From: Planctomyces sp. SH-PL62
GTDB lineage: Bacteria > Planctomycetota > Planctomycetia > Isosphaerales > Isosphaeraceae
Direction of reading: 5' to 3'
Length of the DNA: 64,000 nt
Assembly: GCF_001610895.1 (NCBI RefSeq)
Contig: NZ_CP011273.1
Location: 5,828,001 to 5,892,000 of the forward strand
Shown piece by piece: positions 8,590 to 17,112 of the stretch. Positions within the stretch are counted from its first letter, which is position 1. Each line of letters starts with the position of its first letter. The notes under the pieces are model-generated. The model was not told the origin of the DNA. It did not search any database and saw nothing but the letters and a program-made list of their open reading frames with translations. The translations under genes were made by a program, and so were the position numbers.

Positions 8590-9176
8590 CGGGAGTCTCC
8601 CGCCTGGCCCTGGAATCGTCGCCATGCCGCCGGTCGCTTGACGAGTCGCACCTCCGGCCCGCTCCCACCCGCGACGATCCGCAGGTGGTCCCTTCTCACA
8701 TTATTGTAAACGTGCCAGTTCGCAGCCAGGGGACGGTACAGCGTCTGGAAGTTCCGCATCCCGGCCGCATAACGACGGCGAATGACGTCCTCGGGGACGT
8801 GGTGCCCCCCGTGGAGGACGCGATCGGCCACGCGCGCGACGGCCAGGTCGGCGGACGGGAGCCAGAGGAAGACGAGGTGGAACTCGTAACCCGTCGCGAT
8901 CAGCGAGCGGAGCCAGTGGGCGAAGGATCGGCTGGCGAGCGTGGTCTCGAACGCGAAATCGGCGCGGGCCGCGGCGAGTTGCTTGATCCGGGCCAGCATG
9001 ATACGGCCAGCCTGAACGGCCGTCGATTCGGGTGCGAACGCGGAGAGCCCGCGGGCGATCTCGTCGGCGTTGACGAAGTGGTCGACCGCCAGCGTCCCGC
9101 GCAGAAGCGACGGAGCCGCGGTCGACTTGCCCGCGCCGTTCGGTCCGGCCAGCACGATGACGCTCGGGGCTCCCAT
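8586..9176 (-). CDS. Zeta-toxin-family P-loop kinase
   Basis: The 196-residue protein begins with a textbook Walker A motif, LAGPNGAGKST (residues about 8-18), followed by VNADEIARGL and FAFETTLASRS, the pattern of zeta/PezT-type kinases. These kinases phosphorylate UDP-activated cell-wall sugars or other small molecules in known cases; the substrate here is unknown. The gene lies 10 bases downstream of a Panacea-domain gene and overlaps the small gene after it, so the three form an operon. The compact domain with no extra modules matches the chromosomal zeta-like proteins of planctomycetes and cyanobacteria. Confidence 0.88.
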   Translation of the reverse strand: MGAPSVIVLAGPNGAGKSTAAPSLLRGTLAVDHFVNADEIARGLSAFAPESTAVQAGRIMLARIKQLAAARADFAFETTLASRSFAHWLRSLIATGYEFHLVFLWLPSADLAVARVADRVLHGGHHVPEDVIRRRYAAGMRNFQTLYRPLAANWHVYNNVRRDHLRIVAGGSGPEVRLVKRPAAWRRFQGQAGDSR

Positions 9177-9186
9177 CGGCGGTGTC

Positions 9187-9663
9187 TCAGACCCCCGCCG
9201 CCTCGGGGTCGAGTCGGCGTCGGTAGACCTCGCGCATGAGGTCTTCGGAGATGACGCCTTCCCAGCGGCCGTCGACGCACTCGGGCGCCCCCTCGCGGGC
9301 GGCGAGCCAGGCGTCGTCGCGATGGATCATCGCTTCGAGGTGGCGGGCGTCGAACTCGCCTAGCTCGTCGAGCATCGTCTTGAGGAACTGCTCGGTGTGC
9401 GGGTCGAGGACCGGCCGGGGGATGAACTCGTCGAGGCTCCGCCAGCCGAAGTGCTCGAACCGACGGTGGACCGAACGGAGCGTCGGGCCGTGCGCCCACG
9501 CCTCGAATCGGCCGGCGAACAGCGGTTCGTCGTGCATCGCCAGGTGGCGGGCCTGGGCGAAATACAGAAGCTTCTGGAGCTTCGCCAGCGTGATGTAGGA
9601 ACCGGCCTCGTGGCAGTCCCAGACGATGTAATTGGTGACTCCCTGGACGCACTGCCGACTCAT
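9187..9663 (-). CDS. Panacea-domain (DUF4065, SocA/GepA-like) protein, probable antitoxin
   Basis: This 158-residue protein carries the Panacea fold signature: ITLAKLQKLLYFAQARHLAM, then LFAGRFEAWAHGPTLRSVHRRF, which matches the KLQKLLYYAQ...EAWxHGP pattern of the family. Panacea domains are known to neutralise a wide range of unrelated toxins in two-gene operons. The next gene downstream, 10 bases away, is a zeta-type kinase, which fits an antitoxin-first arrangement. It is the first gene of a minus-strand cassette, with about 115 bases of intergenic DNA separating it from the next gene to the right. Confidence 0.88.
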   Translation of the reverse strand: MSRQCVQGVTNYIVWDCHEAGSYITLAKLQKLLYFAQARHLAMHDEPLFAGRFEAWAHGPTLRSVHRRFEHFGWRSLDEFIPRPVLDPHTEQFLKTMLDELGEFDARHLEAMIHRDDAWLAAREGAPECVDGRWEGVISEDLMREVYRRRLDPEAAGV

Positions 9664-9749
9664 GGCGTCGTCTCCGTGATTCGAGAACGAGTCTAGCCCT
9701 CTCCTCAGTTCATTCTATCCTACACCAGCAACCGTCGATAACAACAGTC

Positions 9750-9778
9750 CCGACAGCTGCTTCGGAAACAACTGCCGG
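9750..9778 (-). terminator. possible terminator hairpin after the large secreted-protein gene
   Basis: On the minus strand CCGGCAGTTG and CAGCTGTCGG can pair with wobble around a 9-base loop, directly after the stop of the gene that ends at 9780. There is no T-run. The stem is modest, so this is only a candidate. Confidence 0.3.
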
Positions 9779-9779
9779 A

Positions 9780-12509
9780 CTATCGCGATATCCGGATCGA
9801 GACCCGCGTCGGGCCCCCCGGGCCGATCTTGATCGTGCGCGTGCCGCCGCGACGGCCGACGATTTCCCCGGTGACCTGGGCCTCGTCGGCGACGCCGTGG
9901 ACGACGACGAACGACGGCCCGGCGCTCCAGGGGAGGACGGTGAAGGCGGCCTCGCCGGGCGCGTCGGCCTCGACGTCCACCGCGCCGGGGGCGCAGACCC
10001 AGATCCCCGAGGCGCGGAGCGCGCGGAACTGGTAGGGCCGGGCCTGGGGTCCGGCGAGCAGCCGCAGGGCCCCGGGCTGGAGCGTGCCGGGGTTGATGTC
10101 GGCCGGGTTCCGGGACTGCGAGGTCAGGTTGAACGAGTCCGGCAGGAGGCCCCGGCTCGGCTCGTCGAGCGGGTAGGTTTGCAGGACGCCCGAGGCCGCG
10201 ATGCCGTCGGCGAGCTTGTTCCAGGGGCCTTCCGCGTCGTGGCGGGCCAGCTCGATGAGAGCGTCGGCGTAGACCAGGCCGCACCATTGCACCGGGAGGC
10301 CGATCCAGTTGGGGGCGACCCAGTTGGTCGAGCCGAGGACGGGGATCGTCGCGTAGGGCCCGATGGCCTCCGGGTCGCTCGCGTCGGTCGGGTTCTCCAG
10401 GTAGACGAACGGGACGCCGGTCCAGGCCCAGTACTTTGCGGCGTCCAGGAACGACGGATCGCCGGTCAGTTCATATCCCAGGACGAAGGCGCGGACGAGA
10501 TAGGCCGAGGCGAGGACGTCCGGGGTGTGCAGGGCGATCTCCCAGGTCTGCGCGCCGCGCGGGACGCCGTCGCGGAAGCGATCGCGGAGGACCGCGAGGA
10601 GCCGCAGCGACTCGTCGACGGCGACCTTGTCGCCCGAGTACGCGGCCAGGCGGAGCATCTGGTCGACGGGCTGGGCGGCATAGCCGTCGGCCTCGTCGCT
10701 GAAATGGGTGCGGCCGTAATCGATCCGGCCGGGGATCGGCCTGTACCGGCGCGTGCCGTCGGGCTCGAAGCCTCGCGACTGGGCGACGACCGCCGCGATC
10801 GCCCGCTCGAAGCTCCCGGCGCCGCCGTCTTTCGAGGTCTCCGCGGCGGGGAGGACCAGCGGGGCGACAGGGTAGCGGTTGTGGCCCACCGCCGCGAGCA
10901 GGTATTGCTCGGGCCGCAACTGGGCCTCGGCCTCAGTCGACGCCGCGCGAAGGCGTTCCGCCAGCTTCGGGTCGTCGGCGAGGGCGGCCAGCCAATTCAT
11001 CATCCAGGCGGCGTCGGCGGCGGGCTGCGCCCTGAAATCGCCGGCGGCGGTCGCGTGGCGATAACGGCCGCCGTCGCGGATCGGCGAGTCGAGCCAGCCG
11101 GCGGCGGCCAGCTTGACGTACTCCTGAAGGCCGGGCGTCGCCGGGATCGGCGGCAGGCCCTTCAGCGCCACGTACTTCTGGACGGCCGGGATGATCGTCG
11201 ACCCGTCGCCGGCGATCAGGAGGCCGGACGCCCGCGCGGGGGAGTCGGGCGAGACGACCGTCGGTTCGTCCGGGAAGAGCGAGCCCTCGGCGCGGTCGCC
11301 GTCGGCTCCGGGGGCGATCAGGCCCATCAGGTGCCCGCCGCCGCCGAGCGTGCGGTCGGGCGAGTCGAACAGGGGCGCGACGCCCGGCGCGCGGTCCCAG
11401 ATCACGCCGAGGTAGCGTCCCCGCGCCTGGATCGCCATCAGCGGGAACGTGAGCTTCGACGCCGAAGGGACCTTGCGCAGCGCGTCGGCTTCGCCCAGGT
11501 CGGCCGTCGAGCTGCTCGGCTCGTCGTCCAGGTATTCGACCCCCGCGAGCAGCGCCTGCCCCTTCGAAGGCCCGAAGGCCCCCTGGCCGTTCCCCGGAAG
11601 GACCACCAGCAGCGGGACGTGGAAGACCGGCCGGGGGGCGTCGACCGCGCATTCGGCCTGAAACGCGATCACGCCGGGCGAGTGGGGCCGGAACGTCTGC
11701 TCGAGTCGCCATGAGCCCCCCTCCTCGTCCCGGAAGCTCGCCCGGACGCGGAGCGACTGGTCGGCGGGGTCGACGGTCGTCTCGACCTTCGCGTCGGCGC
11801 CGGCGCCGGCCACGTCGATCCATTTCACGACGGGACGGCCGTCGACGACGGCGCGATAGGCGATCGTCGGCCGGTCATACCCCGTGGCGACCTCTCGACC
11901 GTCGACGCTCAGCGCGAAGCCGCCGAGCCGCGCGGGGTCCTGTCGCAGCACGAGCGTCCCCGAGGCGACGGAAGGGGCGTCGGCCGACGGCTTCGGGACG
12001 CCCGGCCTGGGCCAGCTCGGTTCGATCGCGACCCTCTCGGCGAACCGGATCGACTCGATCAGGCAGACGCCCGAGCCTCCCGGGGGGTCGATGCGGAGGG
12101 TGGTTCGCGGCCCCATCGGCGGCAGGTGGAGAGTCACGTCGCGCCAGTCGCCCCCGCGAACCGGCTTCCGCGTCGAGCGTTCCTCGCTCGGACCCTCGCC
12201 CGCTCGGGAGTAGAACACCTGGAGCTCACCCGACTTCTCGACCTTGATCCGGACCGTGGCCGTCAGGAGGACGCCCTCGGGGAGATCGAAGGCCGGGCTC
12301 CCGAAGTAAGGGTCGGGTCCGTCGATCCGGACCGCCAGCCCTTCGGGGACGGCCTGGAGCGGTTGGACGTGGTGGAGCGCCGTCCAGCCCCGCAAGGATT
12401 CGGGAGAGCGGAAGTCGAAACCCGCGAGCGGCGTCTGGGCGACGGCCTGGGGAGAGGTCCACGACGACGCGGCCAGCATCAGGCCGAGGAGTGCGAGGGG
12501 GATTCTCAT
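9780..12509 (-). CDS. Large secreted protein, possibly glycosidase-like, family not recognised
   Basis: ATG 12509 is chosen because AAGGAG lies just upstream and a signal peptide follows (MRIPLALLGLMLAASSWTSPQAVAQ). An in-frame ATG 61 codons earlier would bury the signal. The mature protein is about 885 residues. The first part (about 25-180) reads like a carbohydrate-binding beta-sandwich (LRGWTALHHVQPLQAVPEGL...). The centre is beta-rich, and residues about 500-800 are helical with Trp and Tyr clusters, as in alpha/alpha-barrel glycosidases or lyases. No catalytic motif could be fixed. A periplasmic polysaccharide-active role is a guess from architecture alone. Confidence 0.7.
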   Translation of the reverse strand: MRIPLALLGLMLAASSWTSPQAVAQTPLAGFDFRSPESLRGWTALHHVQPLQAVPEGLAVRIDGPDPYFGSPAFDLPEGVLLTATVRIKVEKSGELQVFYSRAGEGPSEERSTRKPVRGGDWRDVTLHLPPMGPRTTLRIDPPGGSGVCLIESIRFAERVAIEPSWPRPGVPKPSADAPSVASGTLVLRQDPARLGGFALSVDGREVATGYDRPTIAYRAVVDGRPVVKWIDVAGAGADAKVETTVDPADQSLRVRASFRDEEGGSWRLEQTFRPHSPGVIAFQAECAVDAPRPVFHVPLLVVLPGNGQGAFGPSKGQALLAGVEYLDDEPSSSTADLGEADALRKVPSASKLTFPLMAIQARGRYLGVIWDRAPGVAPLFDSPDRTLGGGGHLMGLIAPGADGDRAEGSLFPDEPTVVSPDSPARASGLLIAGDGSTIIPAVQKYVALKGLPPIPATPGLQEYVKLAAAGWLDSPIRDGGRYRHATAAGDFRAQPAADAAWMMNWLAALADDPKLAERLRAASTEAEAQLRPEQYLLAAVGHNRYPVAPLVLPAAETSKDGGAGSFERAIAAVVAQSRGFEPDGTRRYRPIPGRIDYGRTHFSDEADGYAAQPVDQMLRLAAYSGDKVAVDESLRLLAVLRDRFRDGVPRGAQTWEIALHTPDVLASAYLVRAFVLGYELTGDPSFLDAAKYWAWTGVPFVYLENPTDASDPEAIGPYATIPVLGSTNWVAPNWIGLPVQWCGLVYADALIELARHDAEGPWNKLADGIAASGVLQTYPLDEPSRGLLPDSFNLTSQSRNPADINPGTLQPGALRLLAGPQARPYQFRALRASGIWVCAPGAVDVEADAPGEAAFTVLPWSAGPSFVVVHGVADEAQVTGEIVGRRGGTRTIKIGPGGPTRVSIRISR

Positions 12510-12675
12510 GGGGGCTCCTTCCTGGGCGGGGTGGAGAGGTCGGGCGGGGCGGCTCGTCGCGGCGGGCGGGAGAGCCTCGCGAGGAACGGTCGCCAGTCTA
12601 TCCCCCCCCTCGCGCCGGAGCCAGCGGGCGGCGAGGCCGACCACCGGGGGCGGTCGGGTTCGATTCGAAATGCGA

Positions 12676-12710
12676 CGGACCTGCCGACGCACGAGGCGTC
12701 GGCAGGTCCG
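12676..12710 (-). terminator. intrinsic-terminator-like hairpin after the 208-residue secreted-protein gene
   Basis: A perfect 15-base inverted repeat, CGGACCTGCCGACGC (12676-12690) and its complement (12696-12710), surrounds a 5-base loop. It lies about 40 bases downstream of the stop at 12751 on the minus strand. The stem is followed by TCGCATTTCG rather than a clean T-run. A second small palindrome, GTGAC-TTGC-GTCAC (12741-12754), overlaps the stop codon itself. Confidence 0.65.
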
Positions 12711-12750
12711 TTGAATCGGTTCACGATTCAGCCGAGAGTCGTGACTTGCG

Positions 12751-13377
12751 TCACTCGCCGGCCGGGGTGGGCAGGAGCAGGCCGCCGGTGCGGACTTCGG
12801 GGGCCGGGGGAGCCTCTTCGCCGGTCAGCGAAGGGGTGAGCTCGGCCGGGACCGAAGCGACGGTCGCGGTGGGGCTGCTCAGGTAGGTGTGCTGGCCGGC
12901 GCCGTAGACCTGACCGGTCGGGGCGGCCTGGCCCTGGGCCGTCGGGGCGACGTAACCCTGGCCGGACGGGGCGGCGTAGCCCTGGCCCGAGGGGACGACC
13001 TGGCTGGTCGGGTAGACGGTCTCGACCGGGCCGCAGCTGTCGCCGCAACCTTCGCCGCAGCCGCCCTTATGGCCCCACAGCCGCTTCTTCTTGAGGACCC
13101 ACTCGTAGGTCACCGGGGGGTGAAGGAGGCTCTTCACCTTGCAGTGCAGGCCGTCGAGCTTGCCGCCAAGGTGGCCGAAGAGCTTGCACTTCTTGGCCGG
13201 GACGCACTCGTCGCACGAGGCGACGGTCGGGGCGTAGCCCTGGGGGCTCGCCACGACGCCCTGGGGCGAGGCCAGGCCGCAGGTCGTGCAACCACCGTCA
13301 AACGCGCCCGCCATGCTCACGCTGCAGAACCCAAGAGCCATGGCAAGGCTGAGGCTCATCGTCAGGGGCTTCAACAT
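12751..13377 (-). CDS. Secreted Cys- and Gly-rich protein with short repeats, function unknown
   Basis: The 208-residue protein has a signal peptide (MLKPLTMSLSLAMALGFCSVSMAGA). It then has a cysteine-rich stretch (CTTCG, CDEC, CGEGCGDSCG), a basic central segment with KKKR, and a C-terminal half of loose repeats of the type SGQGYxAP and QGYAAP. It ends in an acidic, Pro-rich tail. Such proteins are common and uncharacterised in planctomycetes. The cysteines may bind metal or form disulfides. The start is supported by AAGGAGAG directly upstream. Confidence 0.75.
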   Translation of the reverse strand: MLKPLTMSLSLAMALGFCSVSMAGAFDGGCTTCGLASPQGVVASPQGYAPTVASCDECVPAKKCKLFGHLGGKLDGLHCKVKSLLHPPVTYEWVLKKKRLWGHKGGCGEGCGDSCGPVETVYPTSQVVPSGQGYAAPSGQGYVAPTAQGQAAPTGQVYGAGQHTYLSSPTATVASVPAELTPSLTGEEAPPAPEVRTGGLLLPTPAGE

Positions 13378-13378
13378 G

Positions 13379-13392
13379 GGAGAAAACTCTCC
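13379..13392 (-). promoter_or_regulatory. small hairpin overlapping the ribosome binding site of the 208-residue protein gene
   Basis: On the minus strand GGAGA and TCTCC form a 5-base stem around GTTT just before the ATG. One arm is the Shine-Dalgarno sequence AAGGAGAG, so the hairpin could mask it. A TATAAC box at 13402-13407 on the same strand would give a leader of about 20 bases, but no convincing -35 box was seen. Confidence 0.3.
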
Positions 13393-13927
13393 TTGAGTAA
13401 CGTTATACGAGGGTCGCGATTCCGGCCGGCCGTTTCGCTCGACCCCGTCTCGTTTCGGTCGTCCATTGGCATCGATCCCGCGGTCGAGGTCTTCCCGGGA
13501 CCCGGGGCCTTTCAGCCCCCCCGCGAACCGACGCCACCAGGTTTCGGTGCTCCCGTCTTCATCTCACCTCCGGGCTTTTGCGTTCCCCTCGGCGAGTCAC
13601 TAGTTGTATCGTCATCGAGGCCGACCTCCTTGAACCCGCTTCACCTTTTGCACCAACGCTTTACGTCGATGACCCTGCCGATCGTCGGGGTCCGAGAAGA
13701 TAGGCGGTCGCCGCAAGATTGAACGACGGCGCATCCCCGACAACCGGACTTTTCGACGACGAACGGCTTGCCCGACCCCGCGAGTCCCCCGAGGCGGCAG
13801 CGGCCACGACGTCGACAGCCTTTCGCTCACCGCCAGGAACCCCCGGCGCGGGCGTGCAAATCTTGCATGGGGAGGGGGGCGAGAGCCCGGGAAAGACCCC
13901 GGAAGGGACTCCCCGGGGTCGTCTTTC
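13393..13927. other. intergenic region without a recognised gene
   Basis: About 530 bases separate two minus-strand genes. Open frames here have no ribosome binding site and no family resemblance. Apart from the TATAAC box near 13402 noted with the adjacent hairpin, I see no regulatory element or repeat. Confidence 0.5.
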
Positions 13928-15751
13928 TCAGCGGAAGGCGGGTCGCGGAGCCGCGACGGCCGCCCGGGAGGGGTGGGGATCGAGCCGGAGGAGGACCAGG
14001 CCGTTCCGTTTCGCCGTGGGCTCGCGCAGCAAGGGCGTCGAGACCCCCTCCAACTCCGGGCCGAGGTCCCGGTACACCTTCTCGCGAAGCAAGAGGTACT
14101 CGTCGGTCCGGGACTCGTGCGCGAGCCACTCCGCGAGGACCGTCCGGGACCGGGCGATCAGGCCGGACGCCGGGGGGGAGCCGTCGGCTTCCCGCCCCGT
14201 GATCTGGTCGTAGGCGTCATTATAACGGGGGCGGCTACCGGGGACGGCTTCAAGGCGGCGCCCTCGGAGGTAGAACCAGAGCCCTTCATCCAGCTCGTGA
14301 AAGAAGGCGACGGCGTCGACCTCGGCGGGCAAGGCCCGGTCGATCTTCCGCGCGATCTCGCGGTGCCCCCGCGCGGCGTTCGCCGAAGGAGCCACCACTC
14401 CATAGCCGACGACGACCGCGAGAGCCGTCGCCGCCAGCGCCGGCGCGACGGCCAGCGGCCCCCAGCCCCGACGCCCCGCCATCGCCCCGACCACCCCTGC
14501 GCCGACGACCGTCACGGCCATCAACGCGCACCAGCCGGGAGTCGCCGCGCCGAGCGCCCGACCGGAGAGAGCCAGGGCCGAGCCCCCCAGCACCGACCAA
14601 ATCCCCCATTGGAGAAAGACGAGGGCGCGGGCGGATCGAAGGCGGTCGCCCTGGAACGCCCTCCGGTCCAGGCGGAGCCAGGCCGTTCCCGCCAGCAGCG
14701 CGAAGCCCGGCAGGCACGGCATATAATAGTTGGGCTTCGCCACCGCCCAGAGGCCCAGGGAAAGCGCGACCCCGATCGACCAGCACCACGGCAGCCAGAT
14801 CCACGGGTCGCCGCCGTCCCGATCGCGGCGGAACGGCAGGATCGCCCCGGAGATCCCGGCCACCACCCAGGGGGCGATCAGGGCGGGCCACTGAGCCAGG
14901 AACCCGACCCGCTCGCGATGCACGATCGGCAACGCGCCGGTCTTCTGTCCCATCTCCGCGATCCAGACCCCGACCGCGTTCGGGTCGACCCACCAGACCG
15001 GCAACGGCCAGGAGAGCGCCAGCGTCAGGAACGCGAGGCCCCCCCAGGGATCGAACGCCAGCCTTGCGATCTCCCGGAACCGGCGAGCCAGCAGGCCGAA
15101 GGGGAGGAGCGTCGTCCCGACGATCGCCAGGATGATCGGCCCCTTGCAGAGGAACCCAAGCCCCATCGCGACGTGGAAGGTGGTCGCCCAGGGCCGAAAC
15201 GAGGGGAAGCGGCGTCGCGGCCAGCCTGAATTCCCGCCCTCGCCCTCAAGGGAGCGAAGCGCCGCATAGATGGCGAGCGTCGTGAAGAAGGCCAGCGGGA
15301 CGTCTTGCCCGGCCTGCCTCGCCTCGGAGATGAAAAGCGGGGTCGTGCCGAGGATCATCGCGGCGGCGAGCCCCAGCGACCTTCCGCCGAGCCGCACCCC
15401 CAGCAGATAGGTCAGGCCGATCGTCCCCAACGCCGCCAGCGCGCCCGGCAGGCGGACGACGACCTCGTCGCATCGGCCGAGGACCGTCGCCAGGGCGGCG
15501 GTCGTCCAGCGCGGCAAGGGGGGCTTTTCCAGCCGGGGCCGCCCCTGAATCTGGGCGATCAGCCAGCGGCCGTTCTCGATCGTGTCGACGACCTCGGCCG
15601 CCAGCCGCTGTTCGCGCTTGCCCCAAAGCTCGATCGAGCCCAGGCAGCCCAGGAAGATCGCGCCGACCAGGGCCGCGACGACCACCTCGACGAGCCATCC
15701 CCGAGTCGCCGTTTCTTCGACCGCCGCCGCTTCCGTGACGGAATCCGACAT
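13928..15751 (-). CDS. ArnT/PMT-like membrane glycosyltransferase (GT83-type)
   Basis: This 607-residue multi-spanning protein has the hallmarks of the ArnT/PMT_2 family, which transfers sugars from a polyprenyl-phosphate donor to lipid A or other envelope acceptors. The first periplasmic loop begins W-G-K-R-E-Q-R and continues with GRPRLEKPPLPRW; the latter is the typical YxKPPLxxW-like motif. At least ten hydrophobic helices follow, including LAAAMILGTTPLFI and FHVAMGLGFLCKGPIIL. The C-terminal third is a soluble periplasmic domain. The substrate is unknown. The gene stands alone on the minus strand. Confidence 0.88.
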   Translation of the reverse strand: MSDSVTEAAAVEETATRGWLVEVVVAALVGAIFLGCLGSIELWGKREQRLAAEVVDTIENGRWLIAQIQGRPRLEKPPLPRWTTAALATVLGRCDEVVVRLPGALAALGTIGLTYLLGVRLGGRSLGLAAAMILGTTPLFISEARQAGQDVPLAFFTTLAIYAALRSLEGEGGNSGWPRRRFPSFRPWATTFHVAMGLGFLCKGPIILAIVGTTLLPFGLLARRFREIARLAFDPWGGLAFLTLALSWPLPVWWVDPNAVGVWIAEMGQKTGALPIVHRERVGFLAQWPALIAPWVVAGISGAILPFRRDRDGGDPWIWLPWCWSIGVALSLGLWAVAKPNYYMPCLPGFALLAGTAWLRLDRRAFQGDRLRSARALVFLQWGIWSVLGGSALALSGRALGAATPGWCALMAVTVVGAGVVGAMAGRRGWGPLAVAPALAATALAVVVGYGVVAPSANAARGHREIARKIDRALPAEVDAVAFFHELDEGLWFYLRGRRLEAVPGSRPRYNDAYDQITGREADGSPPASGLIARSRTVLAEWLAHESRTDEYLLLREKVYRDLGPELEGVSTPLLREPTAKRNGLVLLRLDPHPSRAAVAAPRPAFR

Positions 15752-15899
15752 TCCCTCGCCCCCCTGCCCGGACGCCGACCTTGAAGGCGGCTCGATCCCG
15801 GCGGCAGGCTATCGGAAAGCGCCCGTTCGGGCAATCGGAGACGGCCCGCGGCGAGGCGTCTCCGGATCGACGAGCGAGGAAGGCGCGAGGGCGCGGTTC

Positions 15900-16463
15900 T
15901 CAGGGAGTGGTTTCGAGGACGAAGTAAAGGGTCAGGCTCGGCTGGGGTTCGGTTCGGGCGTACATCAAACCGAGGTAAAGCCCGGGCGCGATGCAGCGGA
16001 TCTCGTCGCGATTCTTCGCGTAGACGCGAGAGGTCTGCGCGTAGTCGAGGATCAGCGACGGGGTCCCGTCGAGCCAACTCTCCCCCTGGTAGAGCCGCCC
16101 CTTGATCGCGGGGAGGCCGAAGAAGCGGTTGACGGCGATCTCGCCCGACTCGTCGACCGTCTTCCCCTGCCAGATCAGCCGGGAGCCGACCGACATCGCC
16201 GCGTTGCGCCGGGCGCCCGGCGCGGGGAGGACCGTCCCCCGGATCCGACCCGTCGGAAGGCCGACCACCGTCCCCTGGCGGTAGAGCGACTGCAACTCGG
16301 CCTCGTTCATCCGGCGGAGCGCGGCGACGTCGAGGGGGCCGGCGGTCTCCTGCGCCCGCGCCTCGGCGCCCAGGCCGACGGCCGCGGCCGCGCCGGCGAC
16401 CGCGCCCAGCACCAGGCGGGCGATGGAGGAGAGCAAATCTCTGGTGAGTCGTTGCATGGGCAT
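15900..16463 (-). CDS. Secreted protein of unknown function
   Basis: The 187-residue protein has a hydrophobic export signal (SSIARLVLGAVAGAAAAVGLGAEARAQE, cleavage after ARA). A mature domain of about 150 residues follows, beginning LDVAALRRMNEAEL and ending in a beta-rich section. Starts at ATG 16463 and ATG 16457 are both possible, and the second gives MQRL. I do not recognise the family. Planctomycete genomes hold many such secreted, lipid- or surface-associated proteins. It is divergent from the acyltransferase operon across about 650 bases. Confidence 0.7.
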   Translation of the reverse strand: MPMQRLTRDLLSSIARLVLGAVAGAAAAVGLGAEARAQETAGPLDVAALRRMNEAELQSLYRQGTVVGLPTGRIRGTVLPAPGARRNAAMSVGSRLIWQGKTVDESGEIAVNRFFGLPAIKGRLYQGESWLDGTPSLILDYAQTSRVYAKNRDEIRCIAPGLYLGLMYARTEPQPSLTLYFVLETTP

Positions 16464-17112
16464 GGGGGAAGCTCGCGGAAGACCTGACGACGCGGCGGAA
16501 ACGCAGGCCGAACCTGCCTCGAACCGTCATCGGCGTCCCGAGTCCGACGGCTTGAACGGTCCTCCCGATCCCCGCCCACCGACCGCGAGGGCCGCGCCGT
16601 CTCGGACGAGGGGGGGAAATAGTCGGGCCGGTGAGCGGCGGGGAGACGCCTAGGCATCAGGGAGTGGGAGCAGTCGGGTTGACAGTCTCCCCCCCCCGCG
16701 GTTAAATCGCCCAACCGCATCGGTCTCCGGGCCCATGTCCCGGCGGCGGACCGACCGAATCACGCAAGGCCGATCGGATCTCAGGAACATTAAAGGATTC
16801 CAGTAGAGAATCTTCGGCGAGGATTCCGACCCGATTTCCAGGCGTACCAAGGATGGTGACCGTTGCGGGGAGCACCCGGCTCAAGGACGAGCTGGTCCCC
16901 GCAACCTTCCGGACGGCGTTCCGGGCGATTCCATCCTTCCCATCGCGCCTTCCGATCGGGACGACACGTCCTCGACCCGACGGAGCAAGTTGGCGTCGCG
17001 CGGTCCGATCCGCGCGGCCGATGGACCGGCAATTCAGGATGAACGGCCCCCGCCCGCCTTCGCAAACGGCGATCGCGGCCGGGAGCCCGCAGGTTCGAAG
17101 AAGGGATCGTCT
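16464..17112. other. divergent intergenic region upstream of the MBOAT operon
   Basis: No coding region can be supported across these 650 bases. They contain a convincing sigma-70-like promoter at 16679-16707 and a C-run at 16689-16697. The stretch 16780-16860 is less GC-rich than its surroundings. The promoter would give the MBOAT operon a 5' leader of about 400 bases, which leaves room for a cis-acting element that I cannot identify. Confidence 0.5.
16679..16707 (+). promoter_or_regulatory. candidate sigma-70-type promoter of the MBOAT operon
   Basis: A perfect TTGACA (16679-16684) is separated by exactly 17 bases from TTAAAT (16702-16707), which keeps four of six TATAAT positions. Such a match is rare in this GC-rich sequence. 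It faces the MBOAT gene that starts at 17113. Confidence 0.5.

Noticed and set aside
12600-12720. Possible tRNA (GGTTCGATTC-like T-loop near 12658)
   Set aside because: No acceptor or anticodon stem and no CCA-side pairing could be built around it. The region is better explained by a terminator hairpin.
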